Of a DNA stretch of 24,995 nucleotides, positions 1 through 6,396 are shown one piece after another. The notes under the pieces are model-generated. The model had not been told where the DNA came from and did not search any database. It worked only from the letters and a program-made list of their open reading frames with translations. The stretch lies in contig DCZO01000029.1 of the NCBI GenBank assembly GCA_002331335.1, forward strand, positions 38,887 to 63,881, in the 5' to 3' direction. Position numbers and translations under genes: made by a program. Every line of letters begins with the position of its first letter. The stretch's first letter is position 1. This stretch comes from Nitrospira sp. UBA2082. GTDB lineage: Bacteria > Nitrospirota > Nitrospiria > Nitrospirales > Nitrospiraceae.

Positions 1-263
1 TGGAGCGCACTGTTGAAATGAACCACGCTCAGCCAGCTAGATTCGGAAGGACGCTTGCCACGAGCCAACGCTCCAGCCGCAGCTATCGCCTCCGTGAGCT
101 CAACCTGCCATCGGTCGGGAAGATCGACTCGATCTGTGAACTTGCACCTCTGCGCTTCGTGTGCGCAGAAGACCGCACCGATTGGGTAAGTGAGTAGCCC
201 CGCTTCTGGAAGCGACTTCGGTCGGAGGCGATCGAGCCGTTCAGCGATAGCGGAGAGACGCAT
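1..263 (-). CDS. Partial unrecognised protein, runs off the left edge
   Basis: An open minus-strand frame of 87 codons starts at an ATG at 263 and continues past the window edge without a stop. The frame is in fact open back to a stop at 321-323, so the true start may be a non-ATG codon or the reading frame may be a remnant of a longer gene. The residues read like protein (amphipathic helical segments such as LSAIAERLDRL near the start and a long Ala-rich helix near residues 55-68), but I recognise no family. The plus strand also has an open frame over most of this stretch, so the strand is not certain. No ribosome binding site is visible upstream of the ATG. Confidence 0.3.
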   Translation of the reverse strand, partial: MRLSAIAERLDRLRPKSLPEAGLLTYPIGAVFCAHEAQRCKFTDRVDLPDRWQVELTEAIAAAGALARGKRPSESSWLSVVHFNSAL

Positions 264-390
264 CTTCTTGTCGGCTAATGCGCATGGATATCGGGTCAGT
301 GTAATTTCTGAGAGAACGGTTCACATCATAGTAGCGTCCACGGACACAATATGACTCTGACACCATTTCCCAAACACCCACTTTGTCGTG

Positions 391-406
391 GGCAAGTCTA
401 CTGCAA
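391..406. repeat. 16-bp repeat, copy 1
   Basis: The string GGCAAGTCTACTGCAA is identical to 12965-12980. Similarity continues loosely for about 20 bp, including a shared TTATCCA. Both copies lie roughly 70-100 bp beyond the stop codon of a minus-strand gene (the DUF2459 lipoprotein here, cytochrome c there), so a 3'-end element or small mobile remnant is possible. Confidence 0.5.
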
Positions 407-474
407 AGCCCGATGCTTATCCACCGCTCTGGCCGGGGCTAGGGGGATAGACTCTCACTGCGGACCGGGCTCGC

Positions 475-1182
475 TCAACGTGATTGACCGGCAGGAACAT
501 CCGTCGGTTGCTCATCGACAAGCCGGGCGGTGCGCCGGAGTTGCCAGGCGAGGCTCGTCCTGTTGAAGGCCCAGAACGGTGAGAGCGGCAAGCCTGCTTC
601 GCGCAAGGCATGTGCCGCAAACTGATGGCAGGTGTGAAACAGGTCGTAGGAGCGTACCGCCGGATAGAAGCTGGATTGACCGACCGAGACGATTGGTGTC
701 TCAACCGATATGGTCCCGCGCAGGTGCCGGCGCAATCGCTGATAACCCTCGTCACTCACGCGCAACAGGAACAGCTCAGCGGGCGGTTGCGGCGTGCGGT
801 CTGCCCATACCCGGTCATAGTGCCCGACTTCCACGACCCCCTCGGTCGGCCAGAAGAGGGCCCGCACGATCCCGCTCAGTCCTCGCTGATCCTCCAGATA
901 CCAGGCGCGTTCGGCATAGCCCCATTCTTCGAAGAGCGAATGGCTTATGGCTGATGGCTGATAGGCCGGAGGAGAGGAAGCTGACGGCTGATCGCTGTCT
1001 CCTTGCTGGACCGGAAAGGCGATCATGGCGTGCCAGGTGTCAATTGACACAAAGATCGTCCGAGCAGGGGAGTCCGGAGACGTCGGCCGCAGGCCCTCGG
1101 CCGGTGAGGCACAGGCTGAAAGCAGGATGGCCCCGGCGACCCACAAGATGATGGTCGCATTCATCTGATCACCGGCGCTCAT
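475..1182 (-). CDS. DUF2459-family lipoprotein
   Basis: The 235-residue product starts with a short hydrophobic segment ending in the lipobox LSAC (cysteine near residue 24), so it is probably a lipoprotein anchored in the membrane. The rest matches the layout of the DUF2459 (TIGR02117) family: DTWHAMIAFP near residue 48, EEWGYAERAWYL near 85, and a C-terminal YDLFHTCHQFAAHALREAGL segment corresponding to the conserved NTCN-like Cys motif of that family. The biochemical function of the family is not established. The ATG at 1182 overlaps the end of the M28 peptidase gene; an in-frame ATG at 1164, four bases after that stop, is an equally good start and gives a shorter signal region. Either arrangement suggests translational coupling, as last gene of the unit that begins with the DksA-like gene at 4212. 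Confidence 0.75.
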   Translation of the reverse strand: MSAGDQMNATIILWVAGAILLSACASPAEGLRPTSPDSPARTIFVSIDTWHAMIAFPVQQGDSDQPSASSPPAYQPSAISHSLFEEWGYAERAWYLEDQRGLSGIVRALFWPTEGVVEVGHYDRVWADRTPQPPAELFLLRVSDEGYQRLRRHLRGTISVETPIVSVGQSSFYPAVRSYDLFHTCHQFAAHALREAGLPLSPFWAFNRTSLAWQLRRTARLVDEQPTDVPAGQSR

Positions 1183-2161
1183 CCAGTGTCAGAAGGGCTC
1201 CGGCGAGGCCGCGCACCAACTCGCTCATGGCCCGGTAGTCCAGCGTGTCCGGCAGATCGGTCGGGCGGTGGTAATGGGGATTCCGGAACAGGGCTGTGTC
1301 GGTCAGCATGACGGCTGGATAGCCTTCGTTCCAGAACGATCCATGATCGGACCAATCGACTCCCGGGATCCACCAGGGGCCGGCGTAGGTTTCGACCGGC
1401 AAGTTCATGTGGGCAACGAGTCCATCCCGGACCCTGGTCTGCAGCGGCTGCGAATCGTCATTGCTGACGACCGTGAGGAAGTTGCCGGTTGTTGGATAGC
1501 GCCAGCGCAGCCAGAAGACCGGAAAGGGGAATGACTGGCTCCCCGGTTCCTGCGAGTAATACCCGACCGACTCTAGACAGAGCATCGCCTCGACGTGCTC
1601 GCCCCGTTCCTTGAGCGAACGCGCATAGGTGCGGCTGCCCATGTACCGGCTGCGAAAAAAAGGAGGCTCCTCCAGCGTGAAGGCCACGAACCGCACGGTC
1701 TTCCGGAAACGCGTCCCTGCATGGAGGCGCGCCAGTTCCAACAACACCGCCACGCCGCTGGCGTTATCATCCGCTCCCGGCGAGCCGATTACGGTGTCGT
1801 AGTGGGCTCCAACCACGATCACGCGATCAGGCTGATCCGTCCCTCGCCGTTCCGCAATGATGTTGCGGACGGCCAATTCCTCCACCTGATACGGTTGCTC
1901 GGTGAGGGCATACCCATACGATGTGAAGCGCCGGGAGATGAGATCCGCGGCGGCGTTCAGATTGGCCGGATCCTGGTAGCTCCTGGGACCGATTGTGACG
2001 GCCAACGAGTGTACCAGCGCCTCAAGCTCCGCGCGCCCGCTCTCTTCATTCCGTTGAATCCCGGTCACATCCTTGCTCCAGACCCATCCGCCTGCCGCCG
2101 ACAGCGCCGCAGCGGCTATGACGAATCGGAAGAGGAGGCGAACAGCTCCTTGCTCCCTCAC
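1169..2161 (-). CDS. Secreted M28-family zinc aminopeptidase
   Basis: This 330-residue protein begins with an Arg-containing N-region and a hydrophobic stretch (residues 8-29) that looks like a signal peptide or anchor. The peptidase M28 signature follows in order: GAHYDT (H120), GADDNASG (D131/D132), LEEPP (E164/E165), LES (E197) and NPHYHRPTD (H298), which supply the two-zinc site and the catalytic glutamate of this family. Family members remove N-terminal residues from peptides, here presumably in the periplasm. The specific substrate cannot be told from sequence. The gene starts 16 bp after the PH-domain gene stop and overlaps the DUF2459 gene, so it is transcribed with them. An SxxYMGSRTYARSL stretch near 171-184 corresponds to the usual GS..Y helix after the catalytic glutamate. 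Confidence 0.9.
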   Translation of the reverse strand: MREQGAVRLLFRFVIAAAALSAAGGWVWSKDVTGIQRNEESGRAELEALVHSLAVTIGPRSYQDPANLNAAADLISRRFTSYGYALTEQPYQVEELAVRNIIAERRGTDQPDRVIVVGAHYDTVIGSPGADDNASGVAVLLELARLHAGTRFRKTVRFVAFTLEEPPFFRSRYMGSRTYARSLKERGEHVEAMLCLESVGYYSQEPGSQSFPFPVFWLRWRYPTTGNFLTVVSNDDSQPLQTRVRDGLVAHMNLPVETYAGPWWIPGVDWSDHGSFWNEGYPAVMLTDTALFRNPHYHRPTDLPDTLDYRAMSELVRGLAGALLTLDERR

Positions 2162-2177
2162 GTCGGACCTCTTGCTG

Positions 2178-2675
2178 TCACGCGGGTGCGGGATGCGAGT
2201 TCGCCGCCGTCCGGTGGCTCCTCCAGGCCGAAGCCTGAATGCGCAGTTTCATCGTTTCAGGATCAACAACACCTCGCAGGAAGAGCAGCCGATCCGTGCT
2301 GCGCGAGCGAATGACCAGCGTGCCGATTCCGAAGAACTCCGCGACGATCCCTTGTTGGACCGTAATGTCCCCCACGTCATGGAGTGGCATGGATTGAATC
2401 TCGCGTCCCGTATATCCGTTTCGCACGGTCAGCTCATCCCTCGTCAGCTCATAGTGCGCCCAGCGACGCAGGATCGCGGCACAGGCGACGAGCACGCCGG
2501 CTCCCACGATCCACATCTGCCAGCCATCCACGCCGAACCGGAACAACAATGCGCCGCGTACCGCAGTCAGGGCGCTCAACAAATAGAGCCAACTAAACTG
2601 CGCCCATGCCGGATAGGCGTCCCAGAGCATTCGATCGTCCTGTTCTGTCTTTTCGACAAGGTGAAGCATCGCCAT
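2178..2675 (-). CDS. Bacterial PH-domain membrane protein (bPH2/DUF304 type)
   Basis: The 165-residue product has two adjacent hydrophobic segments (about residues 29-46 and 52-69) followed by a beta-rich domain reading YELTRDELTVRNGYTGREIQ, then a segment ending FGIGTLVIRS and LLFLRGVVDPE. That is the typical layout of the YdbS/YdbT-like bacterial PH domain (PF03703): a membrane hairpin plus a cytoplasmic PH-like fold, of unknown cellular role. It lies 58 bp after the THUMP gene and 16 bp before the M28 peptidase gene on the same strand, so it is probably in their operon. The tail after residue 150 (RSHRTAANSHPAPA) is not part of the domain. Confidence 0.75.
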   Translation of the reverse strand: MAMLHLVEKTEQDDRMLWDAYPAWAQFSWLYLLSALTAVRGALLFRFGVDGWQMWIVGAGVLVACAAILRRWAHYELTRDELTVRNGYTGREIQSMPLHDVGDITVQQGIVAEFFGIGTLVIRSRSTDRLLFLRGVVDPETMKLRIQASAWRSHRTAANSHPAPA

Positions 2676-2733
2676 CGTTCCACCGTCATCGAACGGTTCA
2701 AGTTAGGGAGCGGGCGTTCTCCGTTTCCGCGGC

Positions 2734-3321
2734 TCACGGCACTTTGACGAATGGATACCGCTCGCGCAGCGACTTCGTGACGCACCCGATGCCGCATTCG
2801 TCGCCGACGATTTCAACGGCGACGATGACGTCCGGGTCCTTGAAGTCGATGCGCGGCGCACGCCCCCGACGGAGTAAGTCTTCCACGAGGGCGGCATCGA
2901 GTTCCTGCTCGATCGGCTGACCGTGGATCTCATGCTTATGGCCTCTCCGCTCGATCCGCACGTAGAACGAGCTGTTCCTGATACGGTCGCCGTAGGCCAA
3001 CACCTCTGTTTTGAGTATCCCGGCCAACGTGTCGACCTCGAACGGGAACGTCCGATCGAGGGGAACGACTCTGGCCAGTGGGAAGAGAAATCCTGGCTCA
3101 TTCTCTTCACGGCTGCGCAATTCCTCGAAAAATGCCCGGTGATCCTCCACCCGCCCGATCAAGATACCGACATGGGGCGCCCATCGGAAATCGCCGAACT
3201 GCTTGAGTCTCCTGGCCAGATGGCCCTGCTCGTGGTTTTTCGCCGTTGCCAAGACGTTCCAGCCCACAACGGCTGGGTGGGGCGCGCGGGCTGTGTCTGT
3301 CGTTTCATTGAAGGTCGTCAT
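2734..3321 (-). CDS. THUMP-domain protein
   Basis: Starting from ATG 3321, which overlaps the stop of the phosphoesterase gene as ATGA, the product is 195 residues. A longer frame to 3411 exists but would overlap the upstream gene by about 90 bp and its extra residues look non-coding. The C-terminal half reads FYVRIERRGHKHEIHGQ, then IDFKDPDVIVAVEIVGDECGIG and a final TKSLRERYPFVKV, the recognisable THUMP RNA-binding pattern also seen in tRNA-modifying enzymes and TAN1-like acetyltransferase partners. The N-terminal part (NVLATAKNHEQGHLARRLKQFG) resembles the N-terminal ferredoxin-like region of such proteins. No catalytic domain is attached, so it may act as an RNA-binding adaptor. Its coupling to a nucleic-acid phosphoesterase is notable. 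Confidence 0.75.
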   Translation of the reverse strand: MTTFNETTDTARAPHPAVVGWNVLATAKNHEQGHLARRLKQFGDFRWAPHVGILIGRVEDHRAFFEELRSREENEPGFLFPLARVVPLDRTFPFEVDTLAGILKTEVLAYGDRIRNSSFYVRIERRGHKHEIHGQPIEQELDAALVEDLLRRGRAPRIDFKDPDVIVAVEIVGDECGIGCVTKSLRERYPFVKVP

Positions 3322-3848
3322 GTTGTGTACAGCAATCGCTTCGGCCGTTTCGGCTTGGTCGCCTGTGCGAGATCCTCGATCGTTCGGCCCGTCAAGACGG
3401 AGGTATCCCATTCCTTCATCATGACGTTTCGGCTGTCGGAACGGGCCTCATTATCTCTTTGCTTGATCAACAGCCAATGTCGAGGGCGTTCCTTCATCCG
3501 GATCAGCGCAAAGCGCCCGCGCAGCCGTCGGCCGTGGAGGCTCACATCGAGTGCCCCCGCTTTCCACATGTCCGTGAGCGAATCCTGTTCACCCACCGGT
3601 TCAAACCAACCGGTATCCCATACCAGCACCGGCCCGGCCCCATAGTGCCCCTCCTCGATCATGCCTTCGAAATCCGCATAGGCGAGGTCGTGGTCTTCGA
3701 CCTCCACCGCGAGGCGCTTGAGGCGGGGATCGAGCGACGGCCCTTTGGGAATGGCCCACGATTTCAAGACGCCGCCGATCTCCAATCGGAAATCGTAATG
3801 GAGATGGGACGCATCGTGTTTCTGCACGTTGAAGATCGGTCGGTGCAT
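3318..3848 (-). CDS. Stand-alone LigD-type 3'-phosphoesterase
   Basis: The 176-residue protein matches the PE domain found at the N-terminus of bacterial DNA ligase D. The active-site set described for Pseudomonas LigD is preserved with the same spacing: H11, H17, D19 and R21 in QKHDASHLHYDFRLE, and H53 in VEDHDL. K29SWAIPKGPS and GHYGAGPVLVWD are further family hallmarks. The known activity is removal of 3'-phosphate and 3'-terminal ribonucleotides from primer ends during end joining. No ligase, polymerase or Ku gene is fused to it or present in this window, so it may act alone or with partners elsewhere. The start is 16 bp after the DksA-like stop, and the gene overlaps the THUMP gene by four bases. 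The basic tail (ATKPKRPKRLL) extends beyond the domain. Confidence 0.9.
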   Translation of the reverse strand: MHRPIFNVQKHDASHLHYDFRLEIGGVLKSWAIPKGPSLDPRLKRLAVEVEDHDLAYADFEGMIEEGHYGAGPVLVWDTGWFEPVGEQDSLTDMWKAGALDVSLHGRRLRGRFALIRMKERPRHWLLIKQRDNEARSDSRNVMMKEWDTSVLTGRTIEDLAQATKPKRPKRLLYTT

Positions 3849-3864
3849 GGCGCGTAACCCTACC

Positions 3865-4212
3865 TCATCTCTTCAACGCCTCACGTACCTCGCCGCAGGC
3901 CAAGCAGCTCGTCGCTGTAGGCAGGGCCTGCAGTCTGGCCACCGGGATGTCTTTCCCGCAGCCCTGGCAACGTCCGTACGAGCCGCTTTCAATTCTTGTC
4001 AGAGCGAGGTCGATGGCTTCAATCTCCCGCTTCTCCCGTTCATCCAGCCGATCGAGCAACCGGACCATCGTTTCCGTCTGTCCTCTCTCGATCGCTTCAC
4101 GTTCCACATCGGTCTCGAGCCACAGCAGATCCTCTTCAGTCTGTGCGGCCTGACGAAACAGGTCGCGGCGTTGCGCCAGCAGCTTGGCGCGAAAGTCCTC
4201 TACAGGCAGCAT
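3865..4212 (-). CDS. DksA/TraR-family zinc-finger protein, copy 1
   Basis: The start is fixed by a strong AGGAGG-type site just upstream of ATG 4212, although the frame is open further; this gives 115 residues. Residues 5-76 form a charged coiled coil and are followed by a DksA/TraR-type zinc finger with cysteines at 82, 85, 103 and 106 (CQGC...CLAC). Family members bind the secondary channel of RNA polymerase and alter transcription initiation; the short length is closer to TraR-like relatives than to DksA. It is the first gene of a six-gene minus-strand unit. An almost identical copy sits at 12331-12678, differing mainly at residue 41 (I versus M) and over the last seven residues. A sigma-54-like element lies 80 bp upstream. 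Confidence 0.9.
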   Translation of the reverse strand: MLPVEDFRAKLLAQRRDLFRQAAQTEEDLLWLETDVEREAIERGQTETMVRLLDRLDEREKREIEAIDLALTRIESGSYGRCQGCGKDIPVARLQALPTATSCLACGEVREALKR

Positions 4213-4455
4213 GGTTCCCCTCCTCCTCTTCTTTCTGCTCAAGAACCGATGGCGTCCTTTGCGCTGAACCGTCATGAATAATGTGGGCTAGAGCATTCAC
4301 AATGCCAAGATGCCTGGGGGTCAACAAGACCGAATAGGGGCACAATGACAAGAGGTTGAGGTGTCAGATGAACGCAGACACAGAGAAGGGGAACAATTAC
4401 CTGGGGTGTTTCAGGCCATGAAGGGTCTGGTCATTGTCGCCAAATGCCTCAGGAA
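3890..4455. repeat. Direct repeat R1, copy 1 (DksA gene plus leader)
   Basis: This stretch aligns with about 12356-12914 in the same orientation. Within the coding part the identity is very high. Upstream of the gene, blocks of strong identity alternate with short divergent stretches over about 240 bp, up to a shared TGCCTCAGGA. Boundaries are by eye and approximate. Confidence 0.85.
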
Positions 4456-4639
4456 ACTAGACGCATGGTTGTGCGTCGGCCATCGCGTGAGTCAGGTAGT
4501 GGAGGAGGCCCGGTGGATCCAACAGTCACTGCAGACCAATTGAACGGAAAACAAATCGGAACGGAGGAGGGATCGAGAAAGGGGCGGATCCGTTTTCTAT
4601 CCTGCTTGAACCGACCCTCGAAGCGCGCGAAACAGCCTT
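4213..4639 (-). other. Intergenic leader of the DksA-like copy 1 unit
   Basis: I see no convincing gene in these 427 bp. The first 240 bp are the duplicated leader, containing the strong ribosome binding site (about 4217-4230) and the sigma-54-like element at 4292-4307. Short plus-strand frames at 4361-4543 and 4444-4659 lack ribosome binding sites and overlap the duplicated leader. The rest (4456-4639) separates this unit from the small lipoprotein gene and shows no clear structure. Confidence 0.5.
4292..4307 (-). promoter_or_regulatory. Candidate sigma-54 (-24/-12) promoter, copy 1
   Basis: On the minus strand this reads TGGCATTGTGAATGCT. It has the invariant GG and GC of the -24/-12 consensus (TGGCAC-N5-TTGCW) at the correct spacing, with mismatches only at C6 and the first T of TTGC. 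The -12 element is about 80 bp before the DksA-like ATG. The identical 16-mer is at 12752-12767 before the second copy, inside a 22-bp identical block whose downstream flank has diverged. This is inference from sequence only. Confidence 0.45.
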
Positions 4640-4798
4640 CTATTTATTGCTCTGGCTGACAATCAGATCACTGTTCGCGTCCTTCGTGCCGAAGGGCTGG
4701 GGCGTATGGGGCGGGTGGCGGGGCCGACAGCTGACTGTTGCGAGGAGAATAATGGCAATCAACCACAGCAGCAGATGACGATGCATCTCTGTCTTCAT
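4640..4798 (-). CDS. Small predicted lipoprotein, 52 residues
   Basis: A short frame from ATG 4798 to TAG at 4640 encodes a classic lipoprotein layout: MKTEMHRH, a hydrophobic core LLLWLIAIILLA and the lipobox TVSC (Cys24), followed by a proline- and histidine-rich stretch (RPRHPPHTPQP) and a polar tail. A GAGGA lies about 14 bases before the ATG, somewhat far; an internal ATG at residue 5 is also possible. The gene starts 19 bp after the stop of the 98-residue protein gene and probably shares its transcript. I recognise no family. Tiny Pro-rich lipoproteins of this kind resemble entericidin- or spacer-like envelope proteins in size only. Confidence 0.55.
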   Translation of the reverse strand: MKTEMHRHLLLWLIAIILLATVSCRPRHPPHTPQPFGTKDANSDLIVSQSNK

Positions 4799-4817
4799 GG
4801 TCACCGTTCATCCTCTA

Positions 4818-5114
4818 CTAGATAACAGGCGGCCGTTTCTCATTGACGATCAACATCAGTCGGCGATGTTTCAACGGCCGTTCGGGGTCTCGTGTATAGT
4901 GCCCGAGGTCCTCTGAAACTTCCGTGAGCCTAAGCGGTATCGAGATCCGTTGCTTCACATAAGGCACATTGGTCTCAATCGCGAGATCAACCAATTGCTC
5001 AGTGGTCCCCGTCACCTCGGCGTTCAGGTCCTTCTGGTCGAGAAAGTGCACGGTCACGCGTTCTTCCGGATCAATCCACGGAATGATTATCTTTCGCTTT
5101 TCATGGTTGGTCAT
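4818..5114 (-). CDS. Hypothetical protein, 98 residues
   Basis: The product has no signal peptide, membrane segment or cysteine, and I recognise no family. It reads as a compact beta-rich cytoplasmic protein: KRKIIIPWIDPEERVTVHFLDQ at the start, a central VDLAIETNVPYVKQRISIPL and a terminal RRLMLIVNEKRPPVI. A GGAGAGA ribosome binding site precedes ATG 5114. It appears to be the first gene of a two-gene unit with the small lipoprotein. Together they are inserted between DksA-like copy 1 and the cytochrome pseudogene; the corresponding place in the second copy (12.92-13.06 kb) has no equivalent genes. Confidence 0.6.
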   Translation of the reverse strand: MTNHEKRKIIIPWIDPEERVTVHFLDQKDLNAEVTGTTEQLVDLAIETNVPYVKQRISIPLRLTEVSEDLGHYTRDPERPLKHRRLMLIVNEKRPPVI

Positions 5115-5177
5115 CTCTGTCTCTCCGTGTTTTGAACCAAGACATCATGAAATCGGTGCTCGCATCCCATCTTCTGA

Positions 5178-5480
5178 TCATCGCGCTATCCATCGTACAT
5201 AGAGCAGGACATTGTGCTTCCGCTTCTCCGGCAGGACCCATTTCCAGGCCTCCATCGAAGTACCCTGCTCGCCGCCATGAATAGTTTGCGTCAGCTCAGC
5301 ATCCGATTTCTTCTGCACAGCAGGACTGGTGAGATCAGCCGGAAGAGGGGTCACGTCATAGGCCGTTCCTTTTCCCTGTTCACCAAGGCGATAATGAGCA
5401 TTGTTGCTCATAGAGAGGCTTGCCTTCCTGGAGATCGTACTATTCGCGTAGGGCCTTGCCGGCTCTTCGGGCGAGATCCG
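5178..5480 (-). pseudogene. Degraded c-type cytochrome (paralogue of 13063-13434)
   Basis: The last 60 or so codons match the cytochrome at 13063-13434 closely: EQGKG-AY, PxPxDLTxPAVQ, KS-AEL, the Met-containing SMEAWKW and NVLLYVRWIAR. Further upstream the match continues in another frame (ALRE-stop-YDLQEGKPLYEQQC) and contains a TAG (5440-5442) at the position of His36 of the intact protein. The CxxCH haem site is destroyed: after the first Cys codon one base is inserted and the second Cys and His are gone. No signal peptide can be found upstream. The gene therefore carries a nonsense change, a frameshift and loss of the haem ligand, and should not make a working cytochrome. The extreme 5' end is lost or unrecognisable. 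Confidence 0.8.
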
Positions 5481-5579
5481 AGATGACGCGCACCGCCTCT
5501 CTTACAACAGGATGCATCATCTGGACGCGACTCCGATGGTCTCGCGCTCTCAGCTCTGTACGAAACGTTTCATCTCATC

Positions 5580-5918
5580 TTAGTAATTTGTCGGCTTAAA
5601 ATTTTGTTCTTCCACGTGGATCACGGCGCCTGTGTCGGCGTCGATGTGGACCTCCATCGTCTTGTTCTCTGCTGTGATGACCTCGACTTCCCAGACGAGC
5701 TTGTTGTGTTTCTTCTCAAGCTCGGCTTCGACGACCTTCCCTGCAACCTTGGCCGATACCGTTTTGATCGCCTGGTCGATCGTCACCTTGGCTGCCGCGG
5801 CCATCTCCGCCTTGCCGTTCTTCTCCTTTTCGTCAGCGGAGGCTGGTCCGGTGAAGGCAAGTGTTCCCGCTGCCACTAATAGGCCCAAGGCGAACACGGC
5901 AAATGATTGTTGTCTCAT
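5580..5918 (-). CDS. Secreted PepSY-domain protein
   Basis: The start at ATG 5918 is set by an AAGGAGG site six bases upstream; the frame is open further but the extra residues are not needed. The 112-residue product has a clear signal peptide (MRQQSFAVFALGLLVAAGTLAFTGPASA, cleavage after ASA), a Lys/Glu-rich linker, and then one PepSY domain: KVTIDQAIKTVSAKVAGKVVEAELE, LVWEVEVITAENKTMEVHIDADTGAVI. PepSY proteins are proposed to modulate proteases or bind cations in the periplasm; the substrate is unknown. It is flanked by the dead cytochrome and island A and seems to be its own transcription unit. Confidence 0.85.
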   Translation of the reverse strand: MRQQSFAVFALGLLVAAGTLAFTGPASADEKEKNGKAEMAAAAKVTIDQAIKTVSAKVAGKVVEAELEKKHNKLVWEVEVITAENKTMEVHIDADTGAVIHVEEQNFKPTNY

Positions 5919-5949
5919 GGGTACCTCCTTCTTCATTTTGTCGTCCAAA

Positions 5950-5962
5950 CAGGGCAACCCTG
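5950..5962 (-). terminator. Hairpin before the PepSY gene
   Basis: The minus strand can fold CAGGG-TTG-CCCTG, with an outer GTCC/GGAC pairing adding length. It lies just after the stop of the chimeric remnant and before the PepSY ribosome binding site. The T tract is only TTT, so it is a weak terminator or a 5'-UTR hairpin. Confidence 0.3.
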
Positions 5963-5972
5963 CCGGACGTAG

Positions 5973-6086
5973 CTACGCGTTGCATTCGAGGCCGAGGATT
6001 TCCCGCTCGGCTTCCAACCAGTCGTCGAGCGATGACCCGGGGGAACGGATGATGACTTCCATGATTTTCTCCTTGACCTCGGGAAT
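5973..6086 (-). pseudogene. Chimeric remnant: winged-helix gene start fused to DUF2934 gene end
   Basis: The 37-codon frame reads (I)PEVKEKIMEVIIRSPGSSLDD followed by DWLEAEREILGLECNA and a stop. The first part equals the N-terminus of the protein at 23432-23644 (MAQVKEKIMEVIVRSPGSSLDE); the second part equals the last 18 residues of the DUF2934 protein at 23162-23410. The good AGGAGG site is kept, but the start codon position holds ATT instead of ATG, so translation, if any, would start at ATT or at the inner ATG at 6062 (29 residues). The junction lies in a short TCGTCGAG-like stretch common to both parents. I read it as the result of a deletion in an ancestral island, in frame by chance or selection. 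Confidence 0.75.
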
Positions 6087-6396
6087 GAGGCACCTCCTGG
6101 TTGTTCGGTCATGGAGAGACCGTTGTGCATCTTAGGTGCCACTCGTGGTCACTGATGAGACGACAAGACGAAGCAGGTGAAAATGAGGCTGTTGTGAGCA
6201 GGCGCTAAGGTCAGCAACGAATAAGCTTAGAGTTCCCTGTCATGACGTGAGGTATTTTGCGGCACTGCTACACGAAAGCCTGTGGCGGAACACCGCTCTC
6301 ACCGAGACGCTCTCTAGTGCGATTGGCATTACGGCATCTCACATAGAGAGAGACACCACGGAAGCAAGGCCAGGACTCTGCGCTCGCCTGGTCAAA
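6087..6396. other. Intergenic part of island A
   Basis: About 310 bp with no supported gene. It aligns in patches with 23645-24008 in island B, including an AAGCTTA hexamer-plus-one at comparable distance, so it is inherited duplicated leader of the winged-helix-like gene. No clear promoter could be assigned. Confidence 0.4.

Noticed and set aside
351..1151. Plus-strand frames over the DUF2459 gene
   Set aside because: They are shadows of the lipoprotein gene, rich in Arg and Pro as expected for the opposite strand of GC-rich coding DNA.
3829..4281. Plus-strand frame repeated at 11335-12819 with shared LAAGQAARRCRQGLQSG
   Set aside because: The similarity of the two products is only the opposite strand of the duplicated DksA-like genes.
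5440..5520. 27-codon minus-strand frame ending at the TAG in the dead cytochrome
   Set aside because: Its last codons are the remnant of the cytochrome; the rest does not look like a signal peptide. Kept as part of the pseudogene, not a gene.
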